A DNA stretch of 64,000 nt from CALXOD01 sp964402715 (GCA_964402715.1 CAYODJ010000006.1:22736-86735), one strand, 5' to 3'. Positions 1 through 8,430 are shown, numbered from the stretch's first letter. Numbers and translations: made by a program. Notes: generated by a model not told the origin, from the letters alone.

Positions 1-1
1 G

Positions 2-295
2 CTGCGCAGTGTGCCCGCGACGGTGTTTTATCCTCAGCCGAAGGTTGAATCCGCTCTGGTGTCGTTCAAAAGGCGTCCGACGTCTTCGGATCCTGGTTTG
101 CGTCGGCGCATGGCCGGTCTGGTGAGGATAGCTTTCGCCAACCGCCGCAAGCAGATGCGGCGCGTGCTGGGCGATTATTACGGGCATCAGAAGGTGTCGG
201 CCGCGTTTGAACGTCTGCATCTGCCGCCGGCGATTCGTCCCGATCGTGTTGGTGTGCCGGAGTTCGAGAAACTTACGGAGTGCATTGTGCCATGA
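2..295 (+). CDS. rsmA: 16S rRNA dimethyladenosine transferase, C-terminal part (cut by window edge)
   Basis: The last 97 codons of an RsmA/KsgA-type enzyme, which dimethylates two adjacent adenosines near the 3' end of 16S rRNA late in small-subunit assembly. The reading frame is open from base 2, so the start and the SAM-binding N-terminal domain lie outside the window. What remains shows the family's C-terminal signatures: VFYPQPKVESALVSF near the start, then FANRRKQMRRVL, then RPDRVGVPEFEKL close to the end. The stop codon overlaps the start of nfo (ATGA), so the two are probably cotranscribed and translationally coupled. The assignment rests only on the C-terminal domain. Confidence 0.85.
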   Translation: MRSVPATVFYPQPKVESALVSFKRRPTSSDPGLRRRMAGLVRIAFANRRKQMRRVLGDYYGHQKVSAAFERLHLPPAIRPDRVGVPEFEKLTECIVP

Positions 296-1140
296 AGTAC
301 ATCGGCGCGCATGTCAGTGTGGCGGGCGGGGTGGAAAATGCGCCGCTGGCCGCCGCCGCCATCGGAGCGAGGGCATTCGCGATGTTCACCAAGAATCAGC
401 GGCAGTGGAAGTCGCCTCCTCTGCGGGAGGAATCGGTGCGCGCGTTCCGGGACAACTGCCGCAGCTGCGGGTTTTCGCCGGAGCATGTTCTGCCGCATGA
501 CGGATATCTGATCAATCTCGGTCAGCCGGACGATGACAAACGTCTGGTTTCCAGAAACGCGTTCATCGACGAGATGCAGCGCTGCGCGCGGCTCGGGCTG
601 GATCGCCTGAACTTCCACCCCGGCAGCCACCTGAGATTGATTGATGAACGGCGTTGTCTCGAGCACATAGCCTCCGGTGTCCGCGACGCGGTCGACGCCG
701 TGCCCGGAATCATGGCGGTCGTGGAAAACACCGCCGGGCAGGGTTCCAACACAGGATACTCGTTCGAACAGTTGGCTTTCCTGCTGGAACTGATCGATCG
801 TCCGGGGCGAGTCGGCGTGTGCCTGGACACATGCCATGCCTTTGCCGCCGGATACGATCTGTTGACGGACGACGGATATGAGCAGGCGATGTCGCGGTTC
901 GGACGCCTGATTGGTTTTGACCATCTGGCGGGCGTGCACCTTAACGACGCCAAGGGCGGCATCGGAGGACGCCTCGATCGGCATGAAAATCTCGGCAAGG
1001 GATCCCTGGGATGGGACGTGTTCCGCCGCATAATGGGGGATTCAAGGCTGGACAACGTGCCGATGATTCTGGAAACGCCCGATGATTCGCTGTGGGCGCA
1101 CGAAATCGCGACGCTTTACGCCATGCCGGGCGCACGGTGA
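292..1140 (+). CDS. nfo: Endonuclease IV (AP endonuclease)
   Basis: A 282-residue zinc-dependent endonuclease that cuts DNA 5' of abasic sites and removes blocked 3' ends in base excision repair. The start MKYIGAHVSV is the family's standard N-terminus and lies 12 bases inside the longest open frame. All nine metal ligands are visible, at the positions I recall for the E. coli enzyme: H69 (LPHDG), H109 (NFHPGSH), E145 (VVENT), D179 and H182 (CLDTCHAF), H216 (HLND), D229 and H231 (DRHEN), E261 (ILETP). Length and motifs are therefore complete. The start overlaps the rsmA stop by 4 bases. ispE converges on it from the other side. Confidence 0.97.
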   Translation: MKYIGAHVSVAGGVENAPLAAAAIGARAFAMFTKNQRQWKSPPLREESVRAFRDNCRSCGFSPEHVLPHDGYLINLGQPDDDKRLVSRNAFIDEMQRCARLGLDRLNFHPGSHLRLIDERRCLEHIASGVRDAVDAVPGIMAVVENTAGQGSNTGYSFEQLAFLLELIDRPGRVGVCLDTCHAFAAGYDLLTDDGYEQAMSRFGRLIGFDHLAGVHLNDAKGGIGGRLDRHENLGKGSLGWDVFRRIMGDSRLDNVPMILETPDDSLWAHEIATLYAMPGAR

Positions 1141-1201
1141 TCCGCCGGCGTCCCGAACGGGTGCACGCGGGCGCTTGCGTCTGACTGCGCAAGGGCGGAT
1201 C
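1139..1201. terminator. Nested inverted repeats between convergent nfo and ispE
   Basis: A perfect 8-base outer stem, GATCCGCC (1139-1146) with GGCGGATC (1194-1201), encloses a 6-base hairpin CTTGCG (1174-1179) with CGCAAG (1188-1193). It fills the 80 bases between two converging genes, so a bidirectional terminator or mRNA 3'-end structure is plausible. There is no T-tract on either side, so a classic intrinsic terminator is not shown. Confidence 0.35.
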
Positions 1202-1220
1202 CGGTTCATTCCTGTCCGCT

Positions 1221-2114
1221 TCAGATGCGCGGCGCTGGATTCCCCGTCTGTCCGGACGGGAGCAGCGTCAGTCGTGTCCCCGTCCACGACTGCTCCAATG
1301 AATTCATCAATTCGTCGCGGACGGCGGCCGTCGCGCAAATTGCGAACAACGTCGGACCGCTTCCTGTGATTTCCGCATTGATTGCGCCGTGCTCGATCAG
1401 AAAACGTTTGAGAACGGAAAGCAGCGGGAACTTCCGATACAGCGCTTCGGCGAGATCATTGTGCAGCAGGCGTGATGCGGCGTAAAAATCACCCTCCTGC
1501 AGGGCGGTGCACAGCTTCGCGATGCGATCGGATTTGTCCTCGCCGATTCGTCCGGGATTGAGATGCGTGTACGACCATCTGGCGCTGACGGGAAAGCGGG
1601 GATTGACGATGAGAACGGGCGGCTGGACAACAGGCGATGCAAGCGGAGTTATGCGTTCGCCGATGCCGCTCGCCACCGCCGGGCGTGGATCCAGAAAGAA
1701 CGGCACATCCGCGCCGACGGACACGGCAAGATCGACGAGTTCATGGGCGTCGAGCGCGTTGTAACGGTTCTGCAGCAACCTCAGAGCCGCAGCCGCGTCG
1801 GAGCTGCCGCCCCCCATTCCGGCGGCCACGGGGATGCGTTTCACAAGGTCGAAATGCCAGCGTGCCGCGACGCCGGCGCGTTCCGCGTAACCGAGAGCGG
1901 CGCGGAGGACAATGTTGTCCGGCGCACCAGGCACCGGCAGTCCGGAAACGTCAATCTGCACTCCCTGTTCGCCGCCGCGCAGAATCAGGTCGTCGGCTAT
2001 GTCGGCGAGAGGCAGGAAAAGAGACCGGATGCCGTGGTAACCGTCGATCCGTTTCGAGGTGACCTTGAGGAAAAGATTGATTTTCGCGGGGGTGCGTATG
2101 ACGGCCGGGTTCAA
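1221..2114 (-). CDS. ispE: 4-diphosphocytidyl-2-C-methyl-D-erythritol kinase
   Basis: A GHMP-family kinase (297 residues) that phosphorylates CDP-methylerythritol in the non-mevalonate isoprenoid pathway. The N-terminal PAKINLFLKV holds the conserved active-site lysine (K11). The glycine-rich ATP loop is AAGMGGGSSDAAAALRLL at about 98-114, and SVGADVPFFL supplies the catalytic aspartate (about D137). I prefer the TTG start at 2114: it sits 6 bases after GAGGAG, and its reading frame overlaps the stop of the upstream oxidoreductase (ATTGA). A GTG at 2135 would add 7 residues and a longer overlap. Tight coupling to the Gfo/Idh gene upstream suggests cotranscription. Confidence 0.93.
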   Translation of the reverse strand: MNPAVIRTPAKINLFLKVTSKRIDGYHGIRSLFLPLADIADDLILRGGEQGVQIDVSGLPVPGAPDNIVLRAALGYAERAGVAARWHFDLVKRIPVAAGMGGGSSDAAAALRLLQNRYNALDAHELVDLAVSVGADVPFFLDPRPAVASGIGERITPLASPVVQPPVLIVNPRFPVSARWSYTHLNPGRIGEDKSDRIAKLCTALQEGDFYAASRLLHNDLAEALYRKFPLLSVLKRFLIEHGAINAEITGSGPTLFAICATAAVRDELMNSLEQSWTGTRLTLLPSGQTGNPAPRI

Positions 2115-3136
2115 TGTAGCTCCTCGGCCGTACACGGCGCGAATTTGAAGCCGTACCGTTCGTTGTAGGCCCGCGCCTCGCTTTCGATCGCGACGGCCAG
2201 CTTGAGCGCTTTCAGCCCGGCGTCGCCGGAGACTTTCGGCGGAACGACTTCCCCGGCGGCGACGGTGCGGTTGACGGCATCGATGAAATTGTCGAGTTCA
2301 GCGGCCAGTGCGTTCTTCTCATCGAGGTTGACATCCTTGCGGACGAGCCCGAGACGGTTGCGTTTGAGCACCATGCCGAAAAACTTGCCGTAGTCCATGG
2401 AGATATACGTGTCCTCCTGGAAAACCCTGAAGCGCCGCATCGGCTCCTGACTGACGCGGCTCGCCGTCAGTGACGCGCAGCTGCCGTTGGTGAATTTAAT
2501 TCTGGCGTTGACGATGTCCTCGGTCTTGCTCAGCACGGGGATGCCGACCACGTCGAACCGTTCCACCTCGGCGTCGACCATCGTCAACACCAGGTCGATG
2601 TCGTGGATCATCAAGTCGAGAACAACGCTCACTTCAGTGCCACGCCGCGGAAGACCAGGCCGTGGCGGCGGATATTTGGACAGGCGGTGCGCCTCGATGA
2701 ACCTGGTTTTGGCCGAGTATTTCTCAAGAAAGTCCATGGCGGGGTTGAAGCGTTCCACATGACCCACGGCGAGAACCACCCCGTGTTCGCGGGCCGTGGA
2801 CACCATAGCCTCCGCTTCGGCGATTCCGGCGGCTATTGGTTTTTCCACGAGGACATGGCGGTTCATCGACAGGAGCGGGAGCGTTGTCGTCGCATGGTAG
2901 TTCGCCGGAACCGCGACGCTGAGAGCGTCGCACTGTTCGGCGAGCTCCTGCCAGTCCGAGAACACCTTTAAATTGAACTCCTCTCCTACGCGGACGGCGG
3001 TTTCGGCGTTGACGTCGAAAATTCCGACCACGTCCGCTTTGGGATTTTCACGGTAAAGTCTCGCGTGATGGCGTCCGAGCGCGCCGACTCCAATCACGCC
3101 GACCCTGAGCCTTGTCCCGTCTCCTAAGCTCGGCAT
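2111..3136 (-). CDS. Gfo/Idh/MocA-family NAD(P)-dependent oxidoreductase
   Basis: A 341-residue sugar-type dehydrogenase. The Rossmann motif GVIGVGALGRHHARLY lies at about 13-28, and the family's EKP catalytic/cofactor motif is in VLVEKPIAAG at about 95-104; the C-terminal alpha/beta domain follows. The start MPSLGDG at 3136 is preceded by GGGAG about 11 bases upstream; a longer open frame reaches 3208 without a better start. The substrate cannot be read from sequence. Members close to lpxA in other bacteria include GnnA, which oxidises UDP-GlcNAc for amide-linked lipid A. Here lpxA is only 950 bases away and divergent, but no partner aminotransferase is in the window, so this stays a suggestion. 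It is translationally coupled to ispE. Confidence 0.85.
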   Translation of the reverse strand: MPSLGDGTRLRVGVIGVGALGRHHARLYRENPKADVVGIFDVNAETAVRVGEEFNLKVFSDWQELAEQCDALSVAVPANYHATTTLPLLSMNRHVLVEKPIAAGIAEAEAMVSTAREHGVVLAVGHVERFNPAMDFLEKYSAKTRFIEAHRLSKYPPPRPGLPRRGTEVSVVLDLMIHDIDLVLTMVDAEVERFDVVGIPVLSKTEDIVNARIKFTNGSCASLTASRVSQEPMRRFRVFQEDTYISMDYGKFFGMVLKRNRLGLVRKDVNLDEKNALAAELDNFIDAVNRTVAAGEVVPPKVSGDAGLKALKLAVAIESEARAYNERYGFKFAPCTAEELH

Positions 3137-3188
3137 GCTGACAAAATCTCCCTGCGCATTGTTGTTGCATACGCCGCATGATTCAAAA

Positions 3189-3221
3189 TTCCGCCGCGTA
3201 ATATACATCCCGGCGGCGGAA
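3189..3221. promoter_or_regulatory. 9-base inverted repeat over a -10-like box
   Basis: TTCCGCCGC (3189-3197) and GCGGCGGAA (3213-3221) are perfect inverted copies 15 bases apart. On the minus strand a TATATT (3200-3205) lies in the spacer, placed as a -10 box for the dehydrogenase gene that starts at 3136. No good -35 hexamer is visible for it. The repeat could be an operator or a hairpin in the leader; only the symmetry is seen. Confidence 0.3.
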
Positions 3222-3260
3222 AAAACAGGGTAAAAACACGTCTCCCGGGAACATTTGAAT

Positions 3261-3289
3261 TTGCCAGACGGCGGCTTGTCTTATATATT
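3261..3289 (+). promoter_or_regulatory. Sigma-70-like promoter for pyrH-lpxA
   Basis: TTGCCA (3261-3266) and TATATT (3284-3289) are separated by exactly 17 bases, 51 bases before the pyrH start. Transcription would begin near 3296. Confidence 0.55.
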
Positions 3290-3339
3290 CCACAGGTGCG
3301 GGCGGTTCGGCAGTCAGCTATGATTATGGGGTCGCGGAT

Positions 3340-4059
3340 ATGGATAATCGCTATCGGTACAAACGGATTCTGTTGAAGCTCAGCGGCGAAGCGCTCAGGG
3401 GCGCGTCGGCGTCGGTTTACGACCACGAATCGATAAGTCTCGTGGTGGAACAGGTGCAGGATGCGCTTTCGGTCGGAATGGAGGCGGCAATCGTGGTCGG
3501 CGCCGGCAACCTGTGGCGCGGGATCATGGGAAACGCCGACGGCATGGATCGCGTCAACGCTGATTACATGGGCATGCTGGCGACGGCTATGAATGCGCTG
3601 TGCCTGAGCGACTACTTCAACAAGGCTGGGATTGCGGCGCAGGTGCAATGTTCTTTCAACATGGAGCCGTTGGCGGCGCGTTTCGACAGGGGGAAGGCTG
3701 TGCGTGCCATGTCCGAGGGGCAGGTGGTGATTTTCGCGGGTGGAACCGGAAGCCCGTTTTTCACCACCGACACGACCGCGGTACTGCGTGCGCTGGAGAC
3801 GGATTGTGACGTGGTGCTGAAGGCGACCAAGGTTGACGGCGTCTACTCGGACGACCCGAAAAAGAATTCGTCGGCGGTGCGGTTTTCAGAACTTTCTTTC
3901 GACGAGGCTCTGGAGAGACATCTGGCGGTTTTGGATACCACCGCGTTTACCATGTGCCGTGATCATCAGCTTCCCATTGTGGTCTTCGACTTTTCAGATC
4001 CGACCGCGTTGGAAAGAGTGCTGCGGGGAGACACCTCAGCGGGAACGATTGTCAGTTGA
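3340..4059 (+). CDS. pyrH: UMP kinase
   Basis: A 239-residue bacterial UMP kinase of the amino acid kinase fold. It makes UDP from UMP and ATP at the branch feeding nucleic acids and UDP-sugars. Visible motifs are KRILLKLSGEAL at 8-19 (phosphate-binding lysine and SGE loop), VVGAGNLWRG, FAGGTGSPFFTTDTTA and KATKVDGVYSDDPKK, all standard for the family, and the length is normal. The ATG at 3340 has only a weak GGGG upstream. The usual neighbours tsf and frr are absent; lpxA follows after 28 bases, so UDP supply and UDP-GlcNAc use in lipid A synthesis may share a transcript. Confidence 0.96.
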   Translation: MDNRYRYKRILLKLSGEALRGASASVYDHESISLVVEQVQDALSVGMEAAIVVGAGNLWRGIMGNADGMDRVNADYMGMLATAMNALCLSDYFNKAGIAAQVQCSFNMEPLAARFDRGKAVRAMSEGQVVIFAGGTGSPFFTTDTTAVLRALETDCDVVLKATKVDGVYSDDPKKNSSAVRFSELSFDEALERHLAVLDTTAFTMCRDHQLPIVVFDFSDPTALERVLRGDTSAGTIVS

Positions 4060-4087
4060 ATGCGGTGCGGAAAATGGGGAGACGATA

Positions 4088-4909
4088 ATGGCTATTCATC
4101 CGACTGCGGTCATTGCCCCTGAGGCGCGTATCGGAGTCGATGTGGAGATTGGACCGTATGCGGTGATCGAATCGGATACCGTCATTGGCGACGGATGTTT
4201 CATCGACGCGCATGTGAAAGTGGCGCGCTACACGACGATCGGCGCGCGCACGAGGATCTATTTCGGCGCGCTGGTGGGCACGGAGCCGCAGGATCATCGG
4301 TTCCGTCCCGGTGTGGTCTCTTCGACCAGCATCGGCAGCGACAGCGTGATCAGAGAATATGTGACGATTCACCGTTCTCCTTTCGACGACGGAAGGACCA
4401 GTGTGGGGGACGGCACTCTGCTGATGGCTTTCGTGCATGTCGGACATGATGCCGTCATCGGCAACCGTGTGACTGTGGCGAACCAGACCGGAATTTCCGG
4501 GCACGTGGTGATTGAGGACGGCGCGGTGCTGAGCGCCTATGTGCTGATTCATCAGTTCTGCCGTATCGGCCGGCTGGCGATGATCGGCGGGAGAACCATA
4601 CTGACGCAGGATGTCCCTCCGTTCTGCATGCTCGCCGAGAATGAATGCGTCTGCGGACCGAATACCATCGGACTGCGGAGGGCAGGGGTCTGCGCGGCAG
4701 AGCGTCTGGCCATCCGCCGCGCGATAAAGACATATTTCTTCCGGGGGCTGAACGGAAGCAACGCCTTGAAAGCCATAGAAGACGAATGTTCGGATCATAA
4801 CGTCCGGCATTTCGTGGAATTCATCCGCGCAACGAAGCGCGGAATCATGCCTGGCGATCCGGAACTGGCGGCGCTGTCCGTGCGCGGTGATAAGGACGGC
4901 GGCGGCTGA
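4088..4909 (+). CDS. lpxA: UDP-N-acetylglucosamine acyltransferase (lipid A synthesis, first step)
   Basis: A 273-residue left-handed beta-helix acyltransferase that moves a hydroxyacyl chain from ACP to UDP-GlcNAc in the cytoplasm. Hexapeptide repeats run from residue 2 to about 180. The motif FVHVGHDAVIGN carries the expected catalytic histidine at H120, LIHQFCRIG follows at about 153-161, and the C-terminal helical domain begins with NTIGLRRAGV. GTEPQDHRF matches the conserved acyl-chain region. The start at 4088 has GGGAG 6 bases upstream; a longer open frame begins inside pyrH and is not credible. lpxD, fabZ and lpxB are not nearby, so lpxA is separated from its usual cluster. Its presence implies a lipid A outer membrane. 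Confidence 0.94.
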   Translation: MAIHPTAVIAPEARIGVDVEIGPYAVIESDTVIGDGCFIDAHVKVARYTTIGARTRIYFGALVGTEPQDHRFRPGVVSSTSIGSDSVIREYVTIHRSPFDDGRTSVGDGTLLMAFVHVGHDAVIGNRVTVANQTGISGHVVIEDGAVLSAYVLIHQFCRIGRLAMIGGRTILTQDVPPFCMLAENECVCGPNTIGLRRAGVCAAERLAIRRAIKTYFFRGLNGSNALKAIEDECSDHNVRHFVEFIRATKRGIMPGDPELAALSVRGDKDGGG

Positions 4910-5279
4910 TGTCGCCGGTTGATCGGGGGGGGGCTCCGCCGCGGGATGTATCCTGGCGGATCCGATCCGCCGTCTTGATTTCCGTGAATGTGCTGCGGCG
5001 TGTTCAGGCGCCGGTAATGAGCCTTGAAATCGACGGAAAGAATGATCTTTCAAGGCGAGGTCGCCGAGCGGCTGTCCGCCGACAGGGATTTGGCATTAAA
5101 GCTGGGATTGAAGCGACGATGCTTCCGTCGGATCGTTTGTCGTGGCATCCGGTTCGGCGGTCGTTGTCAACGGTGCCTGCAGTGGAGAGGGGATGTAAGA
5201 CGGACAGGATTCCGGCCGTGATCGACGGCGGCGATGGCCGCGTCCGGGCGGAGCAAACACCGGGGGAGCTTGTCAGAAT
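4910..5279. other. Intergenic stretch with a stem-loop and G-run
   Basis: No credible gene. A perfect hairpin GGCGGAT-CCG-ATCCGCC at 4955-4971 lies 46 bases after the lpxA stop and may act as a terminator, though the downstream sequence has few Ts. A run of nine Gs lies at about 4925-4933. The open frame covering most of this stretch has no family features. Confidence 0.35.
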
Positions 5280-5888
5280 ATGAGTCCCAATATGGTCGTA
5301 GGCGTGGTCGTCAGATTCTTTCTGCTATTGACGCCTTTCTTCGTGCTGTCGGTGTTTGTCATATCGACCGACGGACTGCCGAGACCGGTCCGGCGCCGGC
5401 TGGCGTTGCGGACGACCATCGCCATCTGGCTGGTATGTACGCTGGTTTATTTTTTCGGGGACTACATATTCAAGTTCATCGGCATCACTTTGGCCGCCTT
5501 TCAGGTCGGAGCCGGCTTGCTGCTGATGCTGTCCGGCATAGAGCTGGTGCGGGGGACCGCCACCAGCGGCATACGCAGGGCTGAATCATCCGGCGACATC
5601 ACGGTCGTCCCGATGGCCATTCCGTATGCGGTCGGTCCGGGGACGATAGGAACGCTGCTGGTCATGAGCGCGAGCGCGGAGAACACCGCGGTGCAGATCG
5701 CCGATTTTGCGGGCATCACCACTGCGGTGTTGATTACGGGGGCGCTGCTGTACTTTTGCGACAGGGTCGAACGGTTTCTGGGACGGAAAGGTCTGGATAT
5801 TCTGGGGAAGCTGACGGGGCTGTTTCTGGCGGCGCTGGCGGCTCAGGTGATGTTGACCGGCGTCAAAAATGTTTTCTTTCCTCAATAA
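5280..5888 (+). CDS. MarC-family integral membrane protein
   Basis: A 202-residue protein with about six hydrophobic segments, reading like the MarC/UPF0056 family: RFFLLLTPFFVLSVFVI at the N-terminus, FKFIGITLAAFQVGAGLLL in the middle, then VPMAIPYAVGPGTIGTLLV, which is the family's most conserved stretch (the P-x-GPG region). The family is named after a multiple-antibiotic-resistance locus, but no transport activity is firmly established, so I give no substrate. The ATG at 5280 has GGGGGAG about 10 bases upstream. It is separated from lpxA by 370 bases and converges with tatC, so it is probably its own transcription unit. Confidence 0.85.
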   Translation: MSPNMVVGVVVRFFLLLTPFFVLSVFVISTDGLPRPVRRRLALRTTIAIWLVCTLVYFFGDYIFKFIGITLAAFQVGAGLLLMLSGIELVRGTATSGIRRAESSGDITVVPMAIPYAVGPGTIGTLLVMSASAENTAVQIADFAGITTAVLITGALLYFCDRVERFLGRKGLDILGKLTGLFLAALAAQVMLTGVKNVFFPQ

Positions 5889-5949
5889 GACAGTTGTCGT
5901 TGATAAATCATCCCTCTCACGGCAGACGGCGCATGTCTGGACTTTTGTT

Positions 5950-5992
5950 CACGTGCGCACGGGCATGCTCTGTCCGGCACGTTTCGCACGTG
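5950..5992. terminator. Inverted repeat between convergent MarC gene and tatC
   Basis: CACGTGCG (5950-5957) pairs perfectly with CGCACGTG (5985-5992). Within the loop, GGGCA and TGTCC can form a second short stem with one wobble. It lies between two converging genes and could terminate either, but no strong T-tract follows. Confidence 0.35.
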
Positions 5993-6012
5993 TTTGCTTA
6001 CGTAACGCGGGT

Positions 6013-6828
6013 TCATGAGGAGGGAGCTCCGTGGCTTTCATGACGCTCCGTCGGCGTTTCGCCTGGCTTTCCCGCCGATCCGAGGCTCCGATCACGCGGC
6101 TCCCCTTTGTCTCCCGGCTGCAGTCTGGCCGCCACCAGCAGGGCGATTTCAAAGAGAACCCATGTCGGCAGGGCGAGCAGCAGCTGGCTGATCACGTCGG
6201 GGGGCGTCAATATGGCCGACAGCACCAGGATGACTATCACGACTATCGGTCTGCTCCGCGCCAGCGTGGACGCACGGATTAATCCGGTGCGGACCAGTAC
6301 TATCACAACTATGGGAAGTTGAAACATCAGTCCGAATCCCATGAGAAGGAGTCCGGCGAGATCGACAAAATTGTTCAGACCCAGCAGCGGAACGAGTTCG
6401 TCGGTGTGGTATGAGGCGGCAAAGCGCAGGAGAAGCGGCAGGATCATCGTGAAAGCGAACGCCGCTCCGCATACGAACAGCAGAAAGGCGGCGATTGCCA
6501 GTGTTCCGAAAATTCTTCTCTCGTGCCGATAGAGTCCTGGAGCGATGAATCCGACGACCTGCCAAGACACGTAAGGCAACGCGCCGAAGATTGCCAGCAG
6601 CAGGGCGCATTTCAACTGCACGAAGAACGGTTCGAACGGAGAGAAGTAATGGAACTGCATGTTTTTGCCGCCGATGTATTCCAGCTGCCTTAGAAGCCAT
6701 GGCAGCACTCGGCCTGCAGCCGGATACGCCGGGACAAGCATCAGAACGACTGCGGAAAGGCTTTTCAGAATCACCTGACGCAGATCTTCCAGATGTTCAA
6801 GGAAAGGCTTGTTCTGGTCGGACGTCAC
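6013..6828 (-). CDS. tatC: Twin-arginine translocase subunit TatC
   Basis: A 271-residue polytopic inner-membrane protein, the receptor core of the Tat system that exports folded proteins with twin-arginine signals. HLEDLR at about 11-16 is the N-terminal cytoplasmic signature. FIAPGLYRHERR holds the conserved loop glutamate, and RSRPIVVIVILVLSAILTPPD matches the fifth segment. Six membrane segments are readable. The C-terminus is charged and slightly longer than in E. coli. The start is a GTG at 6828 with no clear ribosome-binding site. tatA lies 79 bases upstream on the same strand. TatB is not recognised, so a minimal TatAC system is possible. Confidence 0.93.
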   Translation of the reverse strand: MTSDQNKPFLEHLEDLRQVILKSLSAVVLMLVPAYPAAGRVLPWLLRQLEYIGGKNMQFHYFSPFEPFFVQLKCALLLAIFGALPYVSWQVVGFIAPGLYRHERRIFGTLAIAAFLLFVCGAAFAFTMILPLLLRFAASYHTDELVPLLGLNNFVDLAGLLLMGFGLMFQLPIVVIVLVRTGLIRASTLARSRPIVVIVILVLSAILTPPDVISQLLLALPTWVLFEIALLVAARLQPGDKGEPRDRSLGSAGKPGETPTERHESHGAPSS

Positions 6829-6907
6829 GGCTGATTGTCCATGACAGGATGCGATTCGGAGGAAAGCTCAGACTGCGACGGGAAGCGCGTGGTTCCTGAC
6901 GGAGACA

Positions 6908-7099
6908 TCACCGCTTCTCCTGTTCGGAGTCGGCCGCGTCCGCGCTTTTGTCGATTTCATCTCTGAGTCCGTCTCTGGCGTTTTTGAACTCCCGGGACGC
7001 ACGTCCCAGAGATCGGGCGATTTCCGGAATCCTTTTTGCCCCGAAGAGCAGCAGTACGACCAGAAATATCACCAGCAATTCCGAAGTGCCAATACCCAT
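6908..7099 (-). CDS. tatA: Twin-arginine translocase subunit TatA
   Basis: A 63-residue protein with the TatA plan: one N-terminal membrane helix (about 5-20), the FGAKRIPEI hinge at 19-27, an amphipathic helix (ARSLGRASREFKNARDG), and a charged tail. FGAKRIPEIARSLGRA is the family signature, with the invariant FG pair. The short length and lack of the TatB-type extension favour TatA/E, which forms the protein-conducting assembly with TatC. GAGAGG about 10 bases before the ATG serves as ribosome-binding site. It sits directly before tatC and 21 bases after the DUF3047 gene, so the three may share a message. Confidence 0.87.
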   Translation of the reverse strand: MGIGTSELLVIFLVVLLLFGAKRIPEIARSLGRASREFKNARDGLRDEIDKSADAADSEQEKR

Positions 7100-7120
7100 A
7101 GAAACTGTTCCTCTCCCGAT

Positions 7121-7843
7121 TTAGTGCTTTCGGGCGGCTTCCTTCTGCTTGCCGGGAAGTTCCGCCATCTCTATATAGTCGATCTGCGCCAGCGCGTCAG
7201 ATTTGGTGTACTGGCTGTTGCCGGCAACGCTGACCACGTATTGGTCGGGTTCCGGCAGATAACCGTAGACCCTGCGGAAGTCCTCCGCCACATTGCGTTC
7301 CTCCTCCAGCCATTGATTCACAGGCGAATCCTGGTTGCGGATGCATCGGTAATGAACAGTGACGACTCCGCCGGCGTAGACGATTTTCCCTTCAGCGCCA
7401 ATCGGAGTCAGTGTCTCCCACCGGTACGCCACCGTCTTTCGGCTTAGTATGCCTCCGGATCCGAAATAAATCGCGACCGCCTGATCGTCTTTGGCGGTGC
7501 GCCCGTCCGCGCCGGGCGGAAGACGGTGCACTCGCCACCGCCACCGCAGGATGGGGTATCTCCTCAGGTCGACGCGGGGCATGGTTATAAGTGCGCCGGA
7601 GGAACGGCAGGCGTGGACTTCCAGCACTTTTCCGGAGACGCTTTGTCCGGGAGCGTCCTTTATCTGGAACGAGGTCATCGGAACCATGAACTTCTTGCCG
7701 TCCAGTTTCCAATTGACCGGCGGAAGACCGACGTTCGGCTGCGGTTTGGAAAAATCCTCACGCCAGCCGACCCCGGGAGCGGCATCGGCCGCCGCAAGTC
7801 GCCATGCAGTCAGGAGCGACAACAGAACGGCGCAAAGCTTCAT
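7121..7843 (-). CDS. Exported DUF3047-family protein
   Basis: A 240-residue protein with a cleavable-looking signal peptide (MKLCAVLLSLLTAWRLAAADA). The body resembles DUF3047, a family of unknown function: LRRYPILRWRWRVHRLPPGAD, DDQAVAIYFGSGG, a YRWET segment and a C-terminal QIDYIEM strand. I assign no activity. The start at 7843 overlaps the stop of the lytic transglycosylase gene (ATGA) and has AGGA close upstream; a longer open frame to 7960 lies inside that gene and would bury the signal peptide. Tight coupling to a peptidoglycan lyase and position before tatA suggest an envelope role, which is inference. Confidence 0.75.
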   Translation of the reverse strand: MKLCAVLLSLLTAWRLAAADAAPGVGWREDFSKPQPNVGLPPVNWKLDGKKFMVPMTSFQIKDAPGQSVSGKVLEVHACRSSGALITMPRVDLRRYPILRWRWRVHRLPPGADGRTAKDDQAVAIYFGSGGILSRKTVAYRWETLTPIGAEGKIVYAGGVVTVHYRCIRNQDSPVNQWLEEERNVAEDFRRVYGYLPEPDQYVVSVAGNSQYTKSDALAQIDYIEMAELPGKQKEAARKH

Positions 7844-8430
7844 CGCTTCCTGTCCTTCTGATACTGCTGATAACGCTGCATGATGTTTCTGACATACGCC
7901 TGAGTGCTGGCAAGCGGTATATGAGCAAGCGCGTCGCCGTCGGGATGTTTCGGCTTCCATTGATTGGTCCTGACCTCGCCCGCGTTGTATTGACAGAGCG
8001 CGAGTTCCATCATGCAGCGGTAATTTCTCCAGCGGTTCATCGCACGCGCAAGGTAGTAGCAGCCGATTTCCAGGTTTAATTCCGGATGCATGAGTTCGCT
8101 CCTGGAGGGGGGGGCGACGCCGTGGTGACGCGCCCAGTCGGCCACCGCGCCCCGGGGCAGTATCTGCATCAGGCCGATCTCTCCGGCCGCTCCTATCGTG
8201 TCCGCGCGGAACCGGCTCTCCTGGAAAATCAGCGCCCGCACCAGCAGAGGATCCAGATTATGCCTCGACGCCGCGGCATGTATTTGTTCGGCATACTGGG
8301 TGTCGTCGACGGTGAAATCGCGCAGCTCCTGGCGGTATGCGGCCACGGTGGCGAGCACCACGACCGACGCGGCGACCGTGAGCAGCACTTTGAATCTGGT
8401 TACGACCTTTCTCTTCTTGCGCTGGAGCAT
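7840..8430 (-). CDS. Membrane-anchored lytic transglycosylase (SLT family)
   Basis: A 196-residue protein with a single N-terminal membrane anchor (about 13-32) and a periplasmic goose-lysozyme-like SLT domain that cleaves peptidoglycan glycan strands to 1,6-anhydro ends. The catalytic glutamate is E71 in ALIFQESRF. The substrate-groove motif GEIGLMQILP lies at 83-92, and ALCQYNAG supplies the third family motif. The domain is compact, close to the catalytic unit alone and lacking LysM or other binding modules. It ends in a 4-base overlap with the DUF3047 gene and starts 4 bases after the preceding gene's stop, so it belongs to the same minus-strand operon. Confidence 0.88.
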   Translation of the reverse strand: MLQRKKRKVVTRFKVLLTVAASVVVLATVAAYRQELRDFTVDDTQYAEQIHAAASRHNLDPLLVRALIFQESRFRADTIGAAGEIGLMQILPRGAVADWARHHGVAPPSRSELMHPELNLEIGCYYLARAMNRWRNYRCMMELALCQYNAGEVRTNQWKPKHPDGDALAHIPLASTQAYVRNIMQRYQQYQKDRKR

